Part shown: positions 25,146 to 35,271 of the stretch, piece by piece
Layout: each line of letters opens with the position of its first letter
Position numbering within the stretch: position 1 is the first letter of the stretch
Assembly (NCBI RefSeq): GCF_003965815.1
Contig: NZ_RXOE01000010.1
Span: 186,001 to 250,000, forward strand
Direction: 5' to 3'
Length of the DNA: 64,000 bases
Source: Variovorax gossypii
Lineage (GTDB): Bacteria > Pseudomonadota > Gammaproteobacteria > Burkholderiales > Burkholderiaceae_C
Notes under the pieces: generated by a model
The model's input: only the letters and a program-made list of their open reading frames with translations
What the model was told of the DNA's origin: nothing
Database searches by the model: none
Translations under genes and position numbers: made by a program

Positions 25146-25844
25146 ATGTCCCTGCAAGATTTCAAGGTCCTCACCTTCGACGTCGTCGGCACGCTGATCG
25201 ACTTCGAGGGCGGCATGCTCGCCTACCTGCGCAGCGTGGCGCCCAATGCCAAGGTGAGCGACGACGACTTCCTCGCCGCCTACCGGCGCGCACGCGCCGA
25301 CGGCAATGCCGGCTGGTATCCGGACGACCTCGAGCGCTGCTGGCACGCCGTGGCCCCCGCGCTGGGCCTGCCCGACACCGACGCCGTCGCTCGCGGGCTG
25401 CGCGACTCGGTCTCGCAATGGCCGGCCTTCCCCGATTCGGTGGAAGCGCTCAAGCGCCTGGGCAAGCGCTTCAAGCTGGTGACGATGACCAACGCGCAGG
25501 CCTGGGCGCTCGCGCACTTCGACAAGACCCTGGGCTCGCCCTTCGACATGCTGCTGAGCTGCGACGACGCGCTGTGCGAGAAGCCCGACGCGCGCTACTT
25601 CGCCTATGCACGCGGCCGCTTCGAAGGCGCCTGGGGCTTCAAGCAGGCCGACAACCTGCACGTGGCGCAGAGCCAGTACCACGACATCGGCATCTCCAGG
25701 CAGCTGGGCATCACCACCTGCTGGATCGAGCGCCGGCATGCGCAGAAGGGCTCGGGCGGCACCATCGAGTCGAAGCACACCGTACCCGACTACCACTTCC
25801 ACACGCTGGCCGAACTGGCCGACGCGGTAGAGGCGGGGCGCTGA
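25146..25844 (+). CDS. HAD superfamily hydrolase
   Basis: A 232-residue haloacid-dehalogenase-fold protein. Motif I is TFDVVGTL, with nucleophile Asp but Val where phosphatases have the second Asp. This resembles the DxxGT form of 2-haloacid dehalogenases. Motif II is MTNAQ and motif III includes KPD, followed by HVAQSQYHDI. Substrate is unknown. CTGGAG lies upstream of the ATG at 25146. It is followed two bases later by a cupin gene, so the two are coupled. Confidence 0.87.
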   Translation: MSLQDFKVLTFDVVGTLIDFEGGMLAYLRSVAPNAKVSDDDFLAAYRRARADGNAGWYPDDLERCWHAVAPALGLPDTDAVARGLRDSVSQWPAFPDSVEALKRLGKRFKLVTMTNAQAWALAHFDKTLGSPFDMLLSCDDALCEKPDARYFAYARGRFEGAWGFKQADNLHVAQSQYHDIGISRQLGITTCWIERRHAQKGSGGTIESKHTVPDYHFHTLAELADAVEAGR

Positions 25845-25846
25845 GC

Positions 25847-26200
25847 ATGACGGGCATCACCATCCTTCGCCAGTCGGCCACCATCGGCGGCCTGCAGGAC
25901 CAGGGCACGCCCGCGCGCCCCCTGAGCCAGCCACCCTGCAGGCTCAGCGGCATCGACGTCGAGCTCGCCGGCGCGGGCGAGAACAAGAGCGGCATCTGGC
26001 AGTGCGAGCCCGGCCGCTTCGAGCGCCAGCTCGCCAACGCCGAGGTCATGCACATCATCGCGGGCGCATGCACCTTCACGCCCACCGGCGGCGAGGCGCT
26101 GCAGATCCGCGCGGGCGACACGCTGTTCTTTCCTGCGCACACCACCGGCGAGTGGCATGTGCACGAAACCCTGCGCAAGGTCTTCGTCGTGATGGCATAG
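25847..26200 (+). CDS. Cupin domain protein
   Basis: A single-domain cupin of 117 residues (Cupin_3/EutQ-like). The beta-barrel is seen in EVMHIIAGACTFTPTGGE and RAGDTLFFPAHTTGEWHVHE, which carry candidate metal ligands His and Glu. These proteins often act as small isomerases or sensors alongside amine and amino-acid catabolic genes. It follows the HAD gene by two bases and is convergent with the FAD oxidoreductase gene; structured repeat C lies in the gap. Confidence 0.82.
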   Translation: MTGITILRQSATIGGLQDQGTPARPLSQPPCRLSGIDVELAGAGENKSGIWQCEPGRFERQLANAEVMHIIAGACTFTPTGGEALQIRAGDTLFFPAHTTGEWHVHETLRKVFVVMA

Positions 26201-26212
26201 GGCTCACGCCCA

Positions 26213-26290
26213 GGCCTGCACGCTTCGTGCAGCCGCCCCCCTTTGCAGGGGGCCATGCCGGTGGCCCGGCGAAGCCGGTTCCACGGTATG
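26213..26290 (+). repeat. Structured intergenic repeat, copy C
   Basis: A 78-base diverged relative of copies A and B, between convergent genes. Hairpin 1 is CTGCACG-CTT-CGTGCAG inside GG/CC. Hairpin 2 is a CCCCC/GGGGG stem. Hairpin 3 keeps the bulged architecture: CATGCC/GGTATG, TGG/CCA and CCGGC-GAA-GCCGG. Base changes relative to copies A and B fall in pairs. Confidence 0.75.
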
Positions 26291-26312
26291 CCTGGAAGGG
26301 TGCCCCTCGAAC

Positions 26313-27473
26313 TCAGGCCGCCTGCCTCGTCAGTTCGCTCGCGAACCGGCCGATGGAAAAGCTCTCGATCGGCGTCGAGGTCCGGCCGGTGGCGATCAGC
26401 TCGGCCATCGTCTCGCCCACGCCGGGGCTGATCGCGAAGCCCTCGCCGTTGAAGCCGAAGGCGTAGTGCAGGCCCGGCACGCGCGCGCTCGGGCCCATCA
26501 CGGGCTGCCAGTCCGCCGTGTAGCCCTCGATGCCGCTCCACACGCGGATCAGCTGCACGTGCGCGAAGGCCGGCACGAAGCGGCGCAGCTCGCGCATCTG
26601 GCGCAGCACGTTGTCGGGCTTCACGTAGGCGCGGATGTGCTCCGCATGCGCCGGGCCCTTGAGCCCGCCGCCGAAGACGATGTTGCCGCGCGCGATCTGC
26701 CTGAAGTACAGCCCCTCGTGCTCGATGGGCGACGAGATGCCGACGGACGGCCCGATGGCATAGGGCAGCGGCTCGGTCACGCCCATCTGCGGCCCGCGCG
26801 CTTCCATCGGTACGCCTTCGCCGAACTGCCCGGCCATGCGGTTCGACCATGCGCCGCAGGCCACGAAAAGCTGTGCCGCGCGATAGCGCCTGCCGTCCGC
26901 CGTGTGGGCGACGAAGCCCGCGCCGTCGCGCTCCACGTGCATCACCTCGGCGTGCTCGACGATGTTCGCGCCGGCACGCCGAGCCGCGCGCGCGAAGGCC
27001 GGCCCGGCCAGGCGCGGATTGGCATGGCCGTCGTTCGGCGAGAGCGAGCCCGCCACGATGCCGGGCGCGAAGATGCCCCAGCGCCTGGCGAGGCCGGCCG
27101 CGTCGAACAGTTCGAGATCGAGGCCCAGCGGCTTCACGTCCCTCGCGTGCTGTTCCAGCACCGCCGCCTGCTTCTCGGTGTAGCAGACGCGCAGGTGGCC
27201 GTAGGGCACGAACTCAAGGTCTTCGCCCAGCAGTTCCTTCACGCGTCCCCAGACGGCGCGCGCGCGGTTGGCCAGCGGCATCTGCGCCAGCGCGCGGCCC
27301 TGCCGGCGCACGTTGCCGAAGTTGGTGCCGCTGGCCTGGCGGCCCACGAGCTCGCGCTCGAGCAGCGTGACCGACAGGCCATGCTGGCGGCGCAGGAAGA
27401 AGGCGGCGGTGGTGCCCATGAGGCCGCCGCCCAGCACCAGCACGTCGGTGTCGGTTGTCGTCGTGTCGCTCAT
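26313..27473 (-). CDS. FAD-dependent oxidoreductase, beta subunit of a three-part amino-acid/opine dehydrogenase
   Basis: A 386-residue DAO-fold protein with the FAD-binding GGGLMGTTAAFFLRR near residue 15 and the C-terminal GFNGEGFAISPGVGE. It matches the DAO subunit of HcnABC-like complexes (hydrogen cyanide synthase, octopine/nopaline oxidase, D-hydroxyproline dehydrogenase). It starts within the end of the alpha subunit gene (4-base overlap). In this complex it oxidises the C-N bond of an amino or imino acid; the exact substrate is not readable. Confidence 0.85.
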   Translation of the reverse strand: MSDTTTTDTDVLVLGGGLMGTTAAFFLRRQHGLSVTLLERELVGRQASGTNFGNVRRQGRALAQMPLANRARAVWGRVKELLGEDLEFVPYGHLRVCYTEKQAAVLEQHARDVKPLGLDLELFDAAGLARRWGIFAPGIVAGSLSPNDGHANPRLAGPAFARAARRAGANIVEHAEVMHVERDGAGFVAHTADGRRYRAAQLFVACGAWSNRMAGQFGEGVPMEARGPQMGVTEPLPYAIGPSVGISSPIEHEGLYFRQIARGNIVFGGGLKGPAHAEHIRAYVKPDNVLRQMRELRRFVPAFAHVQLIRVWSGIEGYTADWQPVMGPSARVPGLHYAFGFNGEGFAISPGVGETMAELIATGRTSTPIESFSIGRFASELTRQAA

Positions 27474-28873
27474 GCCTGCACCTCGCGCGTATCCATCATC
27501 AGCGGCTTGACCGGAGCCTGCGAGCGCAACCGCCCCACGAGCTCGACCGGCACGCCGCTGGCCTGCGCCACGATCTCGGCCGACGCATGGCCGCAGAAGC
27601 GGCCCTGGCAGCGCCCCATGCCGACGCGGCTGAAGGCCTTGGCGCGGTTGACTTCGCGGCTGTCCATCTCGTCGACGCAGCGGCGCAGCTCGCCGGCCGT
27701 CACGGCCTCGCAGCGGCACACGATGGCGTCGTCGGGCAGCGACGCGACCTGCGCGTGCGGCCAGGGAAAGGCGCGCGCCAGGCCCTGGCGGAAGCGGTCC
27801 ATCTGCGCCAGCGTGCGGCGCAGCGCGGCTGATTCGGCGTCGTAGAGGGCGCCGCCCCGCGCATGGCCCAGGTCCGAGAGCGCCGCGAGCGCGGCCAGCC
27901 GGCCTGCCGCCTCGGCGCCGTCGGCACCGAGGATGCGAACGCCGTCGCCGGCCAGGTACACGCCTTGGGTGCTGCTGCGGCCGTCGGCATCGATGCGCGG
28001 CAGCCACTGGCGGCTCGCCGGCTCGAATTCGAATTCGCAGCGCGCGAGGTCGGCCAGCTGAGTTTCCGCTCGCAGATGCCAGCCGAGCCCGACGGCGTCG
28101 CACTCGAAGCGGCGTTCGCCCCCGTCGGCATCGCGCACCGCCACGGCCTGCACGCCCAGGCTGTCGTCGCCCTCGATGCGCAGCGGCACGACGCCCTGCA
28201 GCACCGGCACGCCCGCGCGGCGCAGGCCGCGGATCAGCCCGAGCCCGCGCAGCGCGAGGCGCGGCCGCGCGAGCAATCCCGCCACCGCTCCCCAGGGCTT
28301 GGAGGCCGGGGCGGTGTCGAGCACCGCCGCCACCTTGGCGCCGGCCTGCACGTACTGCGAGGCCACGAGGTACAGCAGCGGTCCGCTGCCCATGAAGACC
28401 ACGCGCGAGCCGATCGCGCAGGCCTGCGCCTTCAGCGCGATCTGCGAGGCACCAAGGCTGTAGCAGCCGGCGCGATGCCAGCCCGCCACCGGCATCAGGC
28501 GGTCGGTGGCGCCGCTGCACACCAGCAGCGCGTCGAAGGGCAGCGCCTGCGGCTCGCCGGCATGCACCACGTGCAGCTCGCCCGCGCTCACGTTCCAGGC
28601 GAGCGTGTCGCCGCGGTAGTCGATGCGCTCGCGCAGCGCGTCGAAGTCGCCGTGCAGCGCCTGCGCCTTCGCGGCCTCGCTGCCGTAGAGCTTGGCGTAG
28701 GGGCGCTTGAAGCCCTCGGGCTGGCGCCGGTAGATCTGGCCGCCGTCGCGCCGGCCTTCGTCGACCACGACGGGCCGCACGCCGGCCTGCACCAGCGCCT
28801 GCGCGGCGCGCACGCCGGCGGGGCCGGTGCCGACCACGACGACGCGCGGCGAGAGAACGACTTCGGCGTTCAT
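27470..28873 (-). CDS. FAD/NAD(P)-binding oxidoreductase with BFD-like [2Fe-2S] domain, alpha subunit
   Basis: This 467-residue protein has an N-terminal GTGPAGVRAAQALVQAG dinucleotide motif, a second Rossmann motif (FMGSGPLLYLVAS), and a C-terminal BFD-like domain with four cysteines (IVCRCEAV, then GRCQGRFC) that bind [2Fe-2S]. It corresponds to HcnB or the alpha subunit of opine and D-hydroxyproline dehydrogenases. It would pass electrons from the beta subunit through FAD and Fe-S. ATG 28873 overlaps the gamma gene stop by four bases. Confidence 0.87.
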   Translation of the reverse strand: MNAEVVLSPRVVVVGTGPAGVRAAQALVQAGVRPVVVDEGRRDGGQIYRRQPEGFKRPYAKLYGSEAAKAQALHGDFDALRERIDYRGDTLAWNVSAGELHVVHAGEPQALPFDALLVCSGATDRLMPVAGWHRAGCYSLGASQIALKAQACAIGSRVVFMGSGPLLYLVASQYVQAGAKVAAVLDTAPASKPWGAVAGLLARPRLALRGLGLIRGLRRAGVPVLQGVVPLRIEGDDSLGVQAVAVRDADGGERRFECDAVGLGWHLRAETQLADLARCEFEFEPASRQWLPRIDADGRSSTQGVYLAGDGVRILGADGAEAAGRLAALAALSDLGHARGGALYDAESAALRRTLAQMDRFRQGLARAFPWPHAQVASLPDDAIVCRCEAVTAGELRRCVDEMDSREVNRAKAFSRVGMGRCQGRFCGHASAEIVAQASGVPVELVGRLRSQAPVKPLMMDTREVQA

Positions 28874-29250
28874 GCCCCTGCCTCCGTGGCATGCCGTGCG
28901 AGCGACTGCCTCAGGTCCGGCGTGGCGGGCCAGTGCTGCGCCGGCGGACGGGTCAGCACCGACATGCCCTCCTCCACCGCCGTGGAGCAGGCGCGCAGGC
29001 GCTCTCCGGCCGGCGTCCACACCCAGCAGTCCTGGCAGGCGCCCATCAGACAGAAGCCGGCGCGCGAACCGTCGCCGAACTCGCTGTCTCGCACGCGCCG
29101 GCCGTTGCTCAGCAGGGCCACCAGCAGCGTGTCGCCGGCCAGCGCGGTGCGGGCTTCGCCGTCGATGTGCAGGGTCAGCGCGGGCCGGTCGGTTTCCGCG
29201 AGCCGCACGAAGCGGGCCGGCGGGTGGAAGCGAGGCGTGGATTCGGGCAT
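28870..29250 (-). CDS. (2Fe-2S)-binding protein, gamma subunit
   Basis: A 126-residue ferredoxin-like protein (Fer2_4 type) with the plant-type cluster cysteines in GFCLMGACQDC and RACSTAV. It is equivalent to HcnA or the small subunit of D-hydroxyproline dehydrogenase and opine oxidases. It is encoded first of the three subunits, with tight 4-base overlaps downstream. The ATG at 29250 is chosen over a long non-coding extension. Confidence 0.87.
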   Translation of the reverse strand: MPESTPRFHPPARFVRLAETDRPALTLHIDGEARTALAGDTLLVALLSNGRRVRDSEFGDGSRAGFCLMGACQDCWVWTPAGERLRACSTAVEEGMSVLTRPPAQHWPATPDLRQSLARHATEAGA

Positions 29251-29273
29251 GGAGAAGAGTCGGAGAGCGCCGC

Positions 29274-29768
29274 TCAGCGCTCGTGGGGAAAGAGCCGCTC
29301 GATCGGACAGTGCGTCTTGATGAACGGCGACTTGATGACGATGTAGCTGAAGTACTTCGAGATGCCGATGTTGCGTTCGAGCAGCCCCTCGATCACTTCC
29401 TGGTAGTGGTTCACGCCGCGCGTGAGAAAGCGCAGCAGGTAGTCGTAGCCGCCGCTCACGAGGTGGCATTCGAGCACCTCGTCGACCTCGCGGATCGCGG
29501 CCTCGAAGCGCACGAAGTCTTCGCGGTGGTGGTCCGACAGCGTGACCTCGGTGAACACGGTGAGCGTGTCGCCGAGCTTCTCGAGCCGCAGGTGCGCGCC
29601 GTAGCCCGCGATGTAGCCGGCCTGCTCCAGGCGCTTCACGCGGATCAGGCAGGGGCTGGGCGAAAGCCCCACCGCATCCGCCAGGTCGACGTTGGTCATG
29701 CGCCCGTTCTTCTGCAACTGGGCCAGGATGCGCAGGTCGAGTCGGTCGATCTTGAAAGCTTCTGACAT
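29274..29768 (-). CDS. Lrp/AsnC family transcriptional regulator
   Basis: A 164-residue feast/famine regulator. The N-terminal HTH is seen as DLRILAQLQKNGRMTNVDLADAVGLS, and the C-terminal RAM effector domain includes ECHLVSGGYDYLLRF. It resembles DadR/BkdR-like local regulators of amino-acid catabolism. It lies 23 bases before the three-subunit dehydrogenase genes and after the aminotransferase, so it probably controls this run in response to an amino acid. Confidence 0.92.
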   Translation of the reverse strand: MSEAFKIDRLDLRILAQLQKNGRMTNVDLADAVGLSPSPCLIRVKRLEQAGYIAGYGAHLRLEKLGDTLTVFTEVTLSDHHREDFVRFEAAIREVDEVLECHLVSGGYDYLLRFLTRGVNHYQEVIEGLLERNIGISKYFSYIVIKSPFIKTHCPIERLFPHER

Positions 29769-29846
29769 GGCGGTGCCTGATAACGAAACGAGAGATCCCG
29801 ATTCTGCTTCGGCGGCCGGCTCTTGCGGGTGTCGTTCGACGCGGTT

Positions 29847-31250
29847 TCAGGCGGCCAGCGCGGCGCGAACGTCGGGCGCCTCGAGCACCTCGTCCAGCGT
29901 CTTCCTCAGCCGCGCGAACAGCTGCGCGAACTCGTCCTCGGTGAAGGTGAGCGCGGGCGCGAAGCCGAGGATGTGGTCGCCGAAGGAGCGGAACACCAGG
30001 CCGTTGCGGTAGCCGGCCGCGAAGATGCGGTCGGACAGCCCGAGCGATGCGTCGAAGCGGCGCTTGCTGGCCTTGTCGCTCACCAGCTCCAGCGCGCCCA
30101 GCAGGCCGCGGTGGCGCGAATCGCCCACCAGCGGATGGTCGAGCAATCCATCGAGCCCGGCCGCGAAATGCGCCGCGCCGCGCTGGCCGTTGGCGAGGAT
30201 GCCGCCCTCCTCGTAGAGCCGCAGCACCTCGAGCGCGACGGCTGCGCCGACCGGGTGCGCCGAATAGGTCGCGCCGTGGCCGATGGCGGCCCCCTCGGGC
30301 GCGCCGTCGGCGATGCCGGCGTAGACCTTCTCGGACATCATGGTCGCGCCCATCGGCACGTAGCCCGCCGTCAGGCCCTTGGCCATGGTCATCAGGTCGG
30401 GCTCCACGCCTTCGGCCTCGCAGGCGAACATGGGGCCGGTGCGGCCGAAGCCGGTGATGACCTCATCGACCACGAAGAGGATGTCGAGCTCGCGTGCCGC
30501 GTCGCGCATGGCCGTGAGCCAGCCCTTGGGCGGCACCACGACGCCGCCCGAACCCTGGATCGGTTCGCAGAAGAAGGCCGCCACGTTGTCGGCGCCCAGC
30601 TCGGCCACCTTGGCGCGCAGCGCCGCGACCGAGGAGGCGATCAGCGCCTGCGGATCGTCGCCGTGCTCATGGCGATAGGCATACGGCGAGGCGATGTAGT
30701 GCTGCGTGGGCAGCGGCAGGTCGAAGCCGCGATGGAAGGCCGGCAGCGCGGTCAGTCCCGCGCCGGTGGACGAGGAGCCGTGGTAGCCGCGCTCCAGCGA
30801 GATGAACTGCTTCTTCGACGGCCGTCCGGTGGCGTTGTAGTACTGCACGACGAAGCGCACGGCCGCGTCAACCGCCTCGGAGCCGCCCAGCGTGAGGTAC
30901 ACGCGCGTCAGCGAAGCGGGAGTGATCTGCACCAGCTTCTCGGCAAGGCGGATCGCCGGCTCGCTGCTGAAGTGGAAGTAGCCGGTGGCGTAGGGCAGCC
31001 GGCGCATCTGCTCGGTGGCGGCCTGCACCACGCTTTCCTGCCCGTAGCCCACGTTCACGCACCACAGGCCGGCGAATGCATCGAGCAGCCGGTGGCCGTT
31101 GCCGTCGGTGAGCCATGCGCCCTTGCCCGAGGCCAGCACGGTGGGACCGCGCTGCTCGTGCACGCGCCAGGGCGAGACGGGGTGGATGAGGTGCGCGCGG
31201 TCGATGGCGTCGAGAGCGGCTTGCTGGGGCAATGCGGTGGGGTGCGTCAT
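29847..31250 (-). CDS. Class III aminotransferase (putrescine/beta-alanine-pyruvate type)
   Basis: A 467-residue fold-type I PLP enzyme: YLTLGGSEAVDAAVRF, FFCEPIQGSGG, FVVDEVITGFGRTG and MTMAKGLTAGYVP with the PLP lysine. The N-terminal LIHPVSPWRVHEQRGP and the WCVNVGYG motif resemble putrescine- or beta-alanine-pyruvate transaminases (SpuC-like). It probably converts an amine or omega-amino acid to an aldehyde, matching the aldehyde dehydrogenases encoded nearby. ATG 31250 is chosen; the upstream frame is not conserved-looking. Confidence 0.88.
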   Translation of the reverse strand: MTHPTALPQQAALDAIDRAHLIHPVSPWRVHEQRGPTVLASGKGAWLTDGNGHRLLDAFAGLWCVNVGYGQESVVQAATEQMRRLPYATGYFHFSSEPAIRLAEKLVQITPASLTRVYLTLGGSEAVDAAVRFVVQYYNATGRPSKKQFISLERGYHGSSSTGAGLTALPAFHRGFDLPLPTQHYIASPYAYRHEHGDDPQALIASSVAALRAKVAELGADNVAAFFCEPIQGSGGVVVPPKGWLTAMRDAARELDILFVVDEVITGFGRTGPMFACEAEGVEPDLMTMAKGLTAGYVPMGATMMSEKVYAGIADGAPEGAAIGHGATYSAHPVGAAVALEVLRLYEEGGILANGQRGAAHFAAGLDGLLDHPLVGDSRHRGLLGALELVSDKASKRRFDASLGLSDRIFAAGYRNGLVFRSFGDHILGFAPALTFTEDEFAQLFARLRKTLDEVLEAPDVRAALAA

Positions 31251-31406
31251 GGGGTGTGAAGGTGCGAGAGCGGAAGGAGCTTTCGATGCCTTCAGCTTAG
31301 GCGGCGCACCGCACGAGGTGGTGCTGCTTTGGGGGTGTCGCACGAAGCAGGCTGCGGTTGTGCGTGCGGCGCGCAGCAGATCGTGCGGTGGCTCTTGCTT
31401 CGCCCC

Positions 31407-31430
31407 CTTCGCTCCTTCGCTCCTTCGCTC
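31407..31430. repeat. Three tandem copies of an 8-base unit
   Basis: CTTCGCTC occurs three times head to tail at 31407-31430. The array overlaps the first two bases of the 2-hydroxyacid dehydrogenase stop codon and lies otherwise in the downstream gap. On the minus strand it reads as repeated GAGCGAAG. It may vary in copy number between strains. Confidence 0.7.
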
Positions 31431-32361
31431 AGTAGCCGCGCGCGCGGTCGACCAGCCCGAGCATCGGCTTGCCCGCCTCGAAGCACTCGAGGTTGTCGAG
31501 CACCACTTCGGCCGCGCTCAGCGGCTGCGTCATGCTCGCGATGTGCGGCGTGAGATGGATGCGCGGATGGCGCCAGAAGGCATGCTCCGGCGGCAGCGGC
31601 TCGGGATCGGTCACGTCGAGCACGGCGTCGCCGATGCGGCCGCTTTCGAGCGCGGCCAGCAGGTCGGCGTCGACCAGTTGCGGTCCGCGCCCGACGTGCA
31701 CGAGGCCGGCGCCTTCGGGCAGTTGCGAGAACAGGCGCGCGTCGAGAAAGCCGCGCGTCGAATCGGTCAGCGGCAGCAGGCAGACGAGGATGCCCGTGCG
31801 CGCGAGAAAGGCCGGCAGCTCGTCGGCGCCGGCATGGCATTGAACGCCTGCCACTTCATGCCGCGAGCGGCTCCATCCCGCGCAGTCGAAGCCCAGCGCG
31901 ACGAGTTGTTCCAGTACTGCCTGCCCGAGGGAACCCAGTCCGAGCACGCCCACGCACCGCTCGCGGGCAGTCCGCACGGGCAGCGGCTTCCACAGGCCTT
32001 CCTGCTGCTGGCGCCGGTATTGCGGCATGTCGCGATGCAGGCCCAGCACCGCATGCGTCACGTACTCGACCATGCCGCGCACGATGCCGGGCTCGACCAT
32101 GCGCACCACGGGCAGCGCCGGCGGCAGCGACGCGAAGTCGAACTGGTCGACGCCCGCTCCTGAAGAGAACAACACCTGCAGATTGGGAAAGCGCGTCGCC
32201 AGGTCGTCCGGCGGCTCCCACGCCGCGAGGAAGCGCACCTGCGCGGGATCGCCGATGTCGGGCCAGATGCGGAAGTCGATGTCGGGGGCGCGGCGGCGGA
32301 ACACCTCGGCCCACAGGCGGCCTCTTGCCGGGTCGGATTTGTAGAGGAAAGTGGTTTTCAT
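31429..32361 (-). CDS. D-2-hydroxyacid dehydrogenase (glyoxylate/hydroxypyruvate reductase A type)
   Basis: A 310-residue NAD(P)-dependent dehydrogenase. The Rossmann motif GVLGLGSLG, catalytic Arg in HVGRGPQLV, Glu in DVTDPEPLPPEH and His in HLTPHIASMT are all present. The N-terminal part FLYKSDPARG and SSGAGVDQ match GhrA-like enzymes that reduce glyoxylate or hydroxypyruvate. It lies on the minus strand between the GNAT and aminotransferase genes, possibly processing 2-oxo acids of the cluster. Confidence 0.9.
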   Translation of the reverse strand: MKTTFLYKSDPARGRLWAEVFRRRAPDIDFRIWPDIGDPAQVRFLAAWEPPDDLATRFPNLQVLFSSGAGVDQFDFASLPPALPVVRMVEPGIVRGMVEYVTHAVLGLHRDMPQYRRQQQEGLWKPLPVRTARERCVGVLGLGSLGQAVLEQLVALGFDCAGWSRSRHEVAGVQCHAGADELPAFLARTGILVCLLPLTDSTRGFLDARLFSQLPEGAGLVHVGRGPQLVDADLLAALESGRIGDAVLDVTDPEPLPPEHAFWRHPRIHLTPHIASMTQPLSAAEVVLDNLECFEAGKPMLGLVDRARGY

Positions 32362-32470
32362 GATTTGGCTGGACTCGGCTCGGAACACATTCGGGGTGCG
32401 TGCGAATGACACCGGGTACTCCCCTCCGCGAATGCCCCCGTCGGCGTGATCGCACCACGAACAGAAACGG

Positions 32471-33349
32471 TCACCCAACAGCCTGAGTGACGATGGCAAA
32501 GAGCGAAGGCCCGCCCGCCGGAGAGGCAAGCGATGCACCACGCACCATCGTCGTGGGCGCATCCACGCGCAGCAGCCCGATGCTTTCCAGGCACTCCGCC
32601 AGTCCGCTGTCGAAATCGATGTCGATGCGCGTGAAGTGGCCTGCGTTCACGCTGGCAAGGTGAGCGATCAGCGCCTTCGCCCCATCCAGGTCCGGGGCCA
32701 CCACAGGACCGATCGAGTGCCCACGCCCGAAGCGCCGCAGCATCGCGAAGCCGCGCGGTTCGTTGTCGTGGTCCAGCACCACGCAGGCATCGGCGCTGGC
32801 CAGCAGGTCGGAGATGAGCGCGTCGCGCGGCATGCCGCGTGCGGCGGCGTCCAGGGCCTGCAGTGCCGCTGCCTCATGCACGCCGGCGGGCCGGAGGCGC
32901 CAGCCCGGCTGCAGTGCGACCAGCGGCGCGGGCTGCGCGATGCCCTGGTGCTGGCGCAGCTCGCCGGTGCGCACGAAGCCCAGCCGCTCGTAGAGCCCGC
33001 GCCCCTCGGCGGTGGCATGCAGCAGCACCGTGCGGTCTTCCAGGCCTTCTAGCACCGCGCTCATCAGTCGATGGCCGATGCGGCGACCCTGGCAGGCCGG
33101 CGTCACGATCACGAGGCCGACGGTGGCGTGGTGCTCGCCCCAGAGCCAGCGCAGCGCGCAGCCGACGATCTCGCCGTCGCGCTCGGCCACGATGCCCTCG
33201 GCATGCGCGAACACCTGCTCCCAGTCCGCGCGCCGGTGCGGCCAGCGCAGCAGGTCCGTCAGCGCGTGGGTGAACGGCAGATCTGCGGACGTCATCGGTC
33301 TGAGCACCACGCCGTCGCCGGCGGGTGCATTCGGGGTCTGGTCGGGCAT
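32471..33349 (-). CDS. Double-GNAT acetyltransferase family protein
   Basis: A 292-residue protein made of two GNAT domains. The first (about 10-140) has the acetyl-CoA loop in ACQGRRIGHRLM and a normal GLYERLGF ending. The second (about 155-285) is weaker, with RFGRGHSIGPVVAP. It acetylates an unknown small molecule or protein; the second half may only be structural. It is divergent from the aldehyde dehydrogenase. ATG 33349 is chosen because MPDQTPN leads into the VVLRPMTSADLPF strand. Confidence 0.82.
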   Translation of the reverse strand: MPDQTPNAPAGDGVVLRPMTSADLPFTHALTDLLRWPHRRADWEQVFAHAEGIVAERDGEIVGCALRWLWGEHHATVGLVIVTPACQGRRIGHRLMSAVLEGLEDRTVLLHATAEGRGLYERLGFVRTGELRQHQGIAQPAPLVALQPGWRLRPAGVHEAAALQALDAAARGMPRDALISDLLASADACVVLDHDNEPRGFAMLRRFGRGHSIGPVVAPDLDGAKALIAHLASVNAGHFTRIDIDFDSGLAECLESIGLLRVDAPTTMVRGASLASPAGGPSLFAIVTQAVG

Positions 33350-33527
33350 CGGAGAGTCTCTTGGCGAAGAAAAGTCCCTTCCATCTTGGACGACATCGGC
33401 GCGCGAGGCCAGACAGAAATGGGCCCTCGCCGCAACTTGCAAGCTTCGGCTGCCGCGCGCCCGGGTTTTGCAATTCGCTGCGGTGAGGCGCCCGCGTACG
33501 CATACAAATGCTGTGCCAACCTGCCTA

Positions 33528-33563
33528 GGATCGATCGCCGCTCTTGCGGTGCCTCATCGATCC
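33528..33563. promoter_or_regulatory. Inverted repeat just before the aldehyde dehydrogenase start
   Basis: GGATCGAT at 33528-33535 and ATCGATCC at 33556-33563 are perfect reverse complements separated by 20 bases and ending 7 bases before the ATG at 33571. It could be an operator for the catabolic cluster, or a stem that hides the ribosome binding region. Confidence 0.5.
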
Positions 33564-33570
33564 CAAGCCC

Positions 33571-35052
<1,482 letters not shown>

Positions 35053-35271
35053 GGTGCGCGCCGCACCCATGGAGGGCAGACCGCATGGCATGCCGTCGCC
35101 GGCCCTCCAAACCGCAGCTTCGTCGCGGCAGGCAACGCATTTCCCTACAACTGCCGCGCGACTGCGTGCTGCAATCAATCCGTAATTTGCTTGTCGCAAT
35201 TGCCATCTGAAGAAGTGGCCGGCGGCCGGTTTGGACAACGAGCGAACCAACGAAACACAGGACCCGAGACC

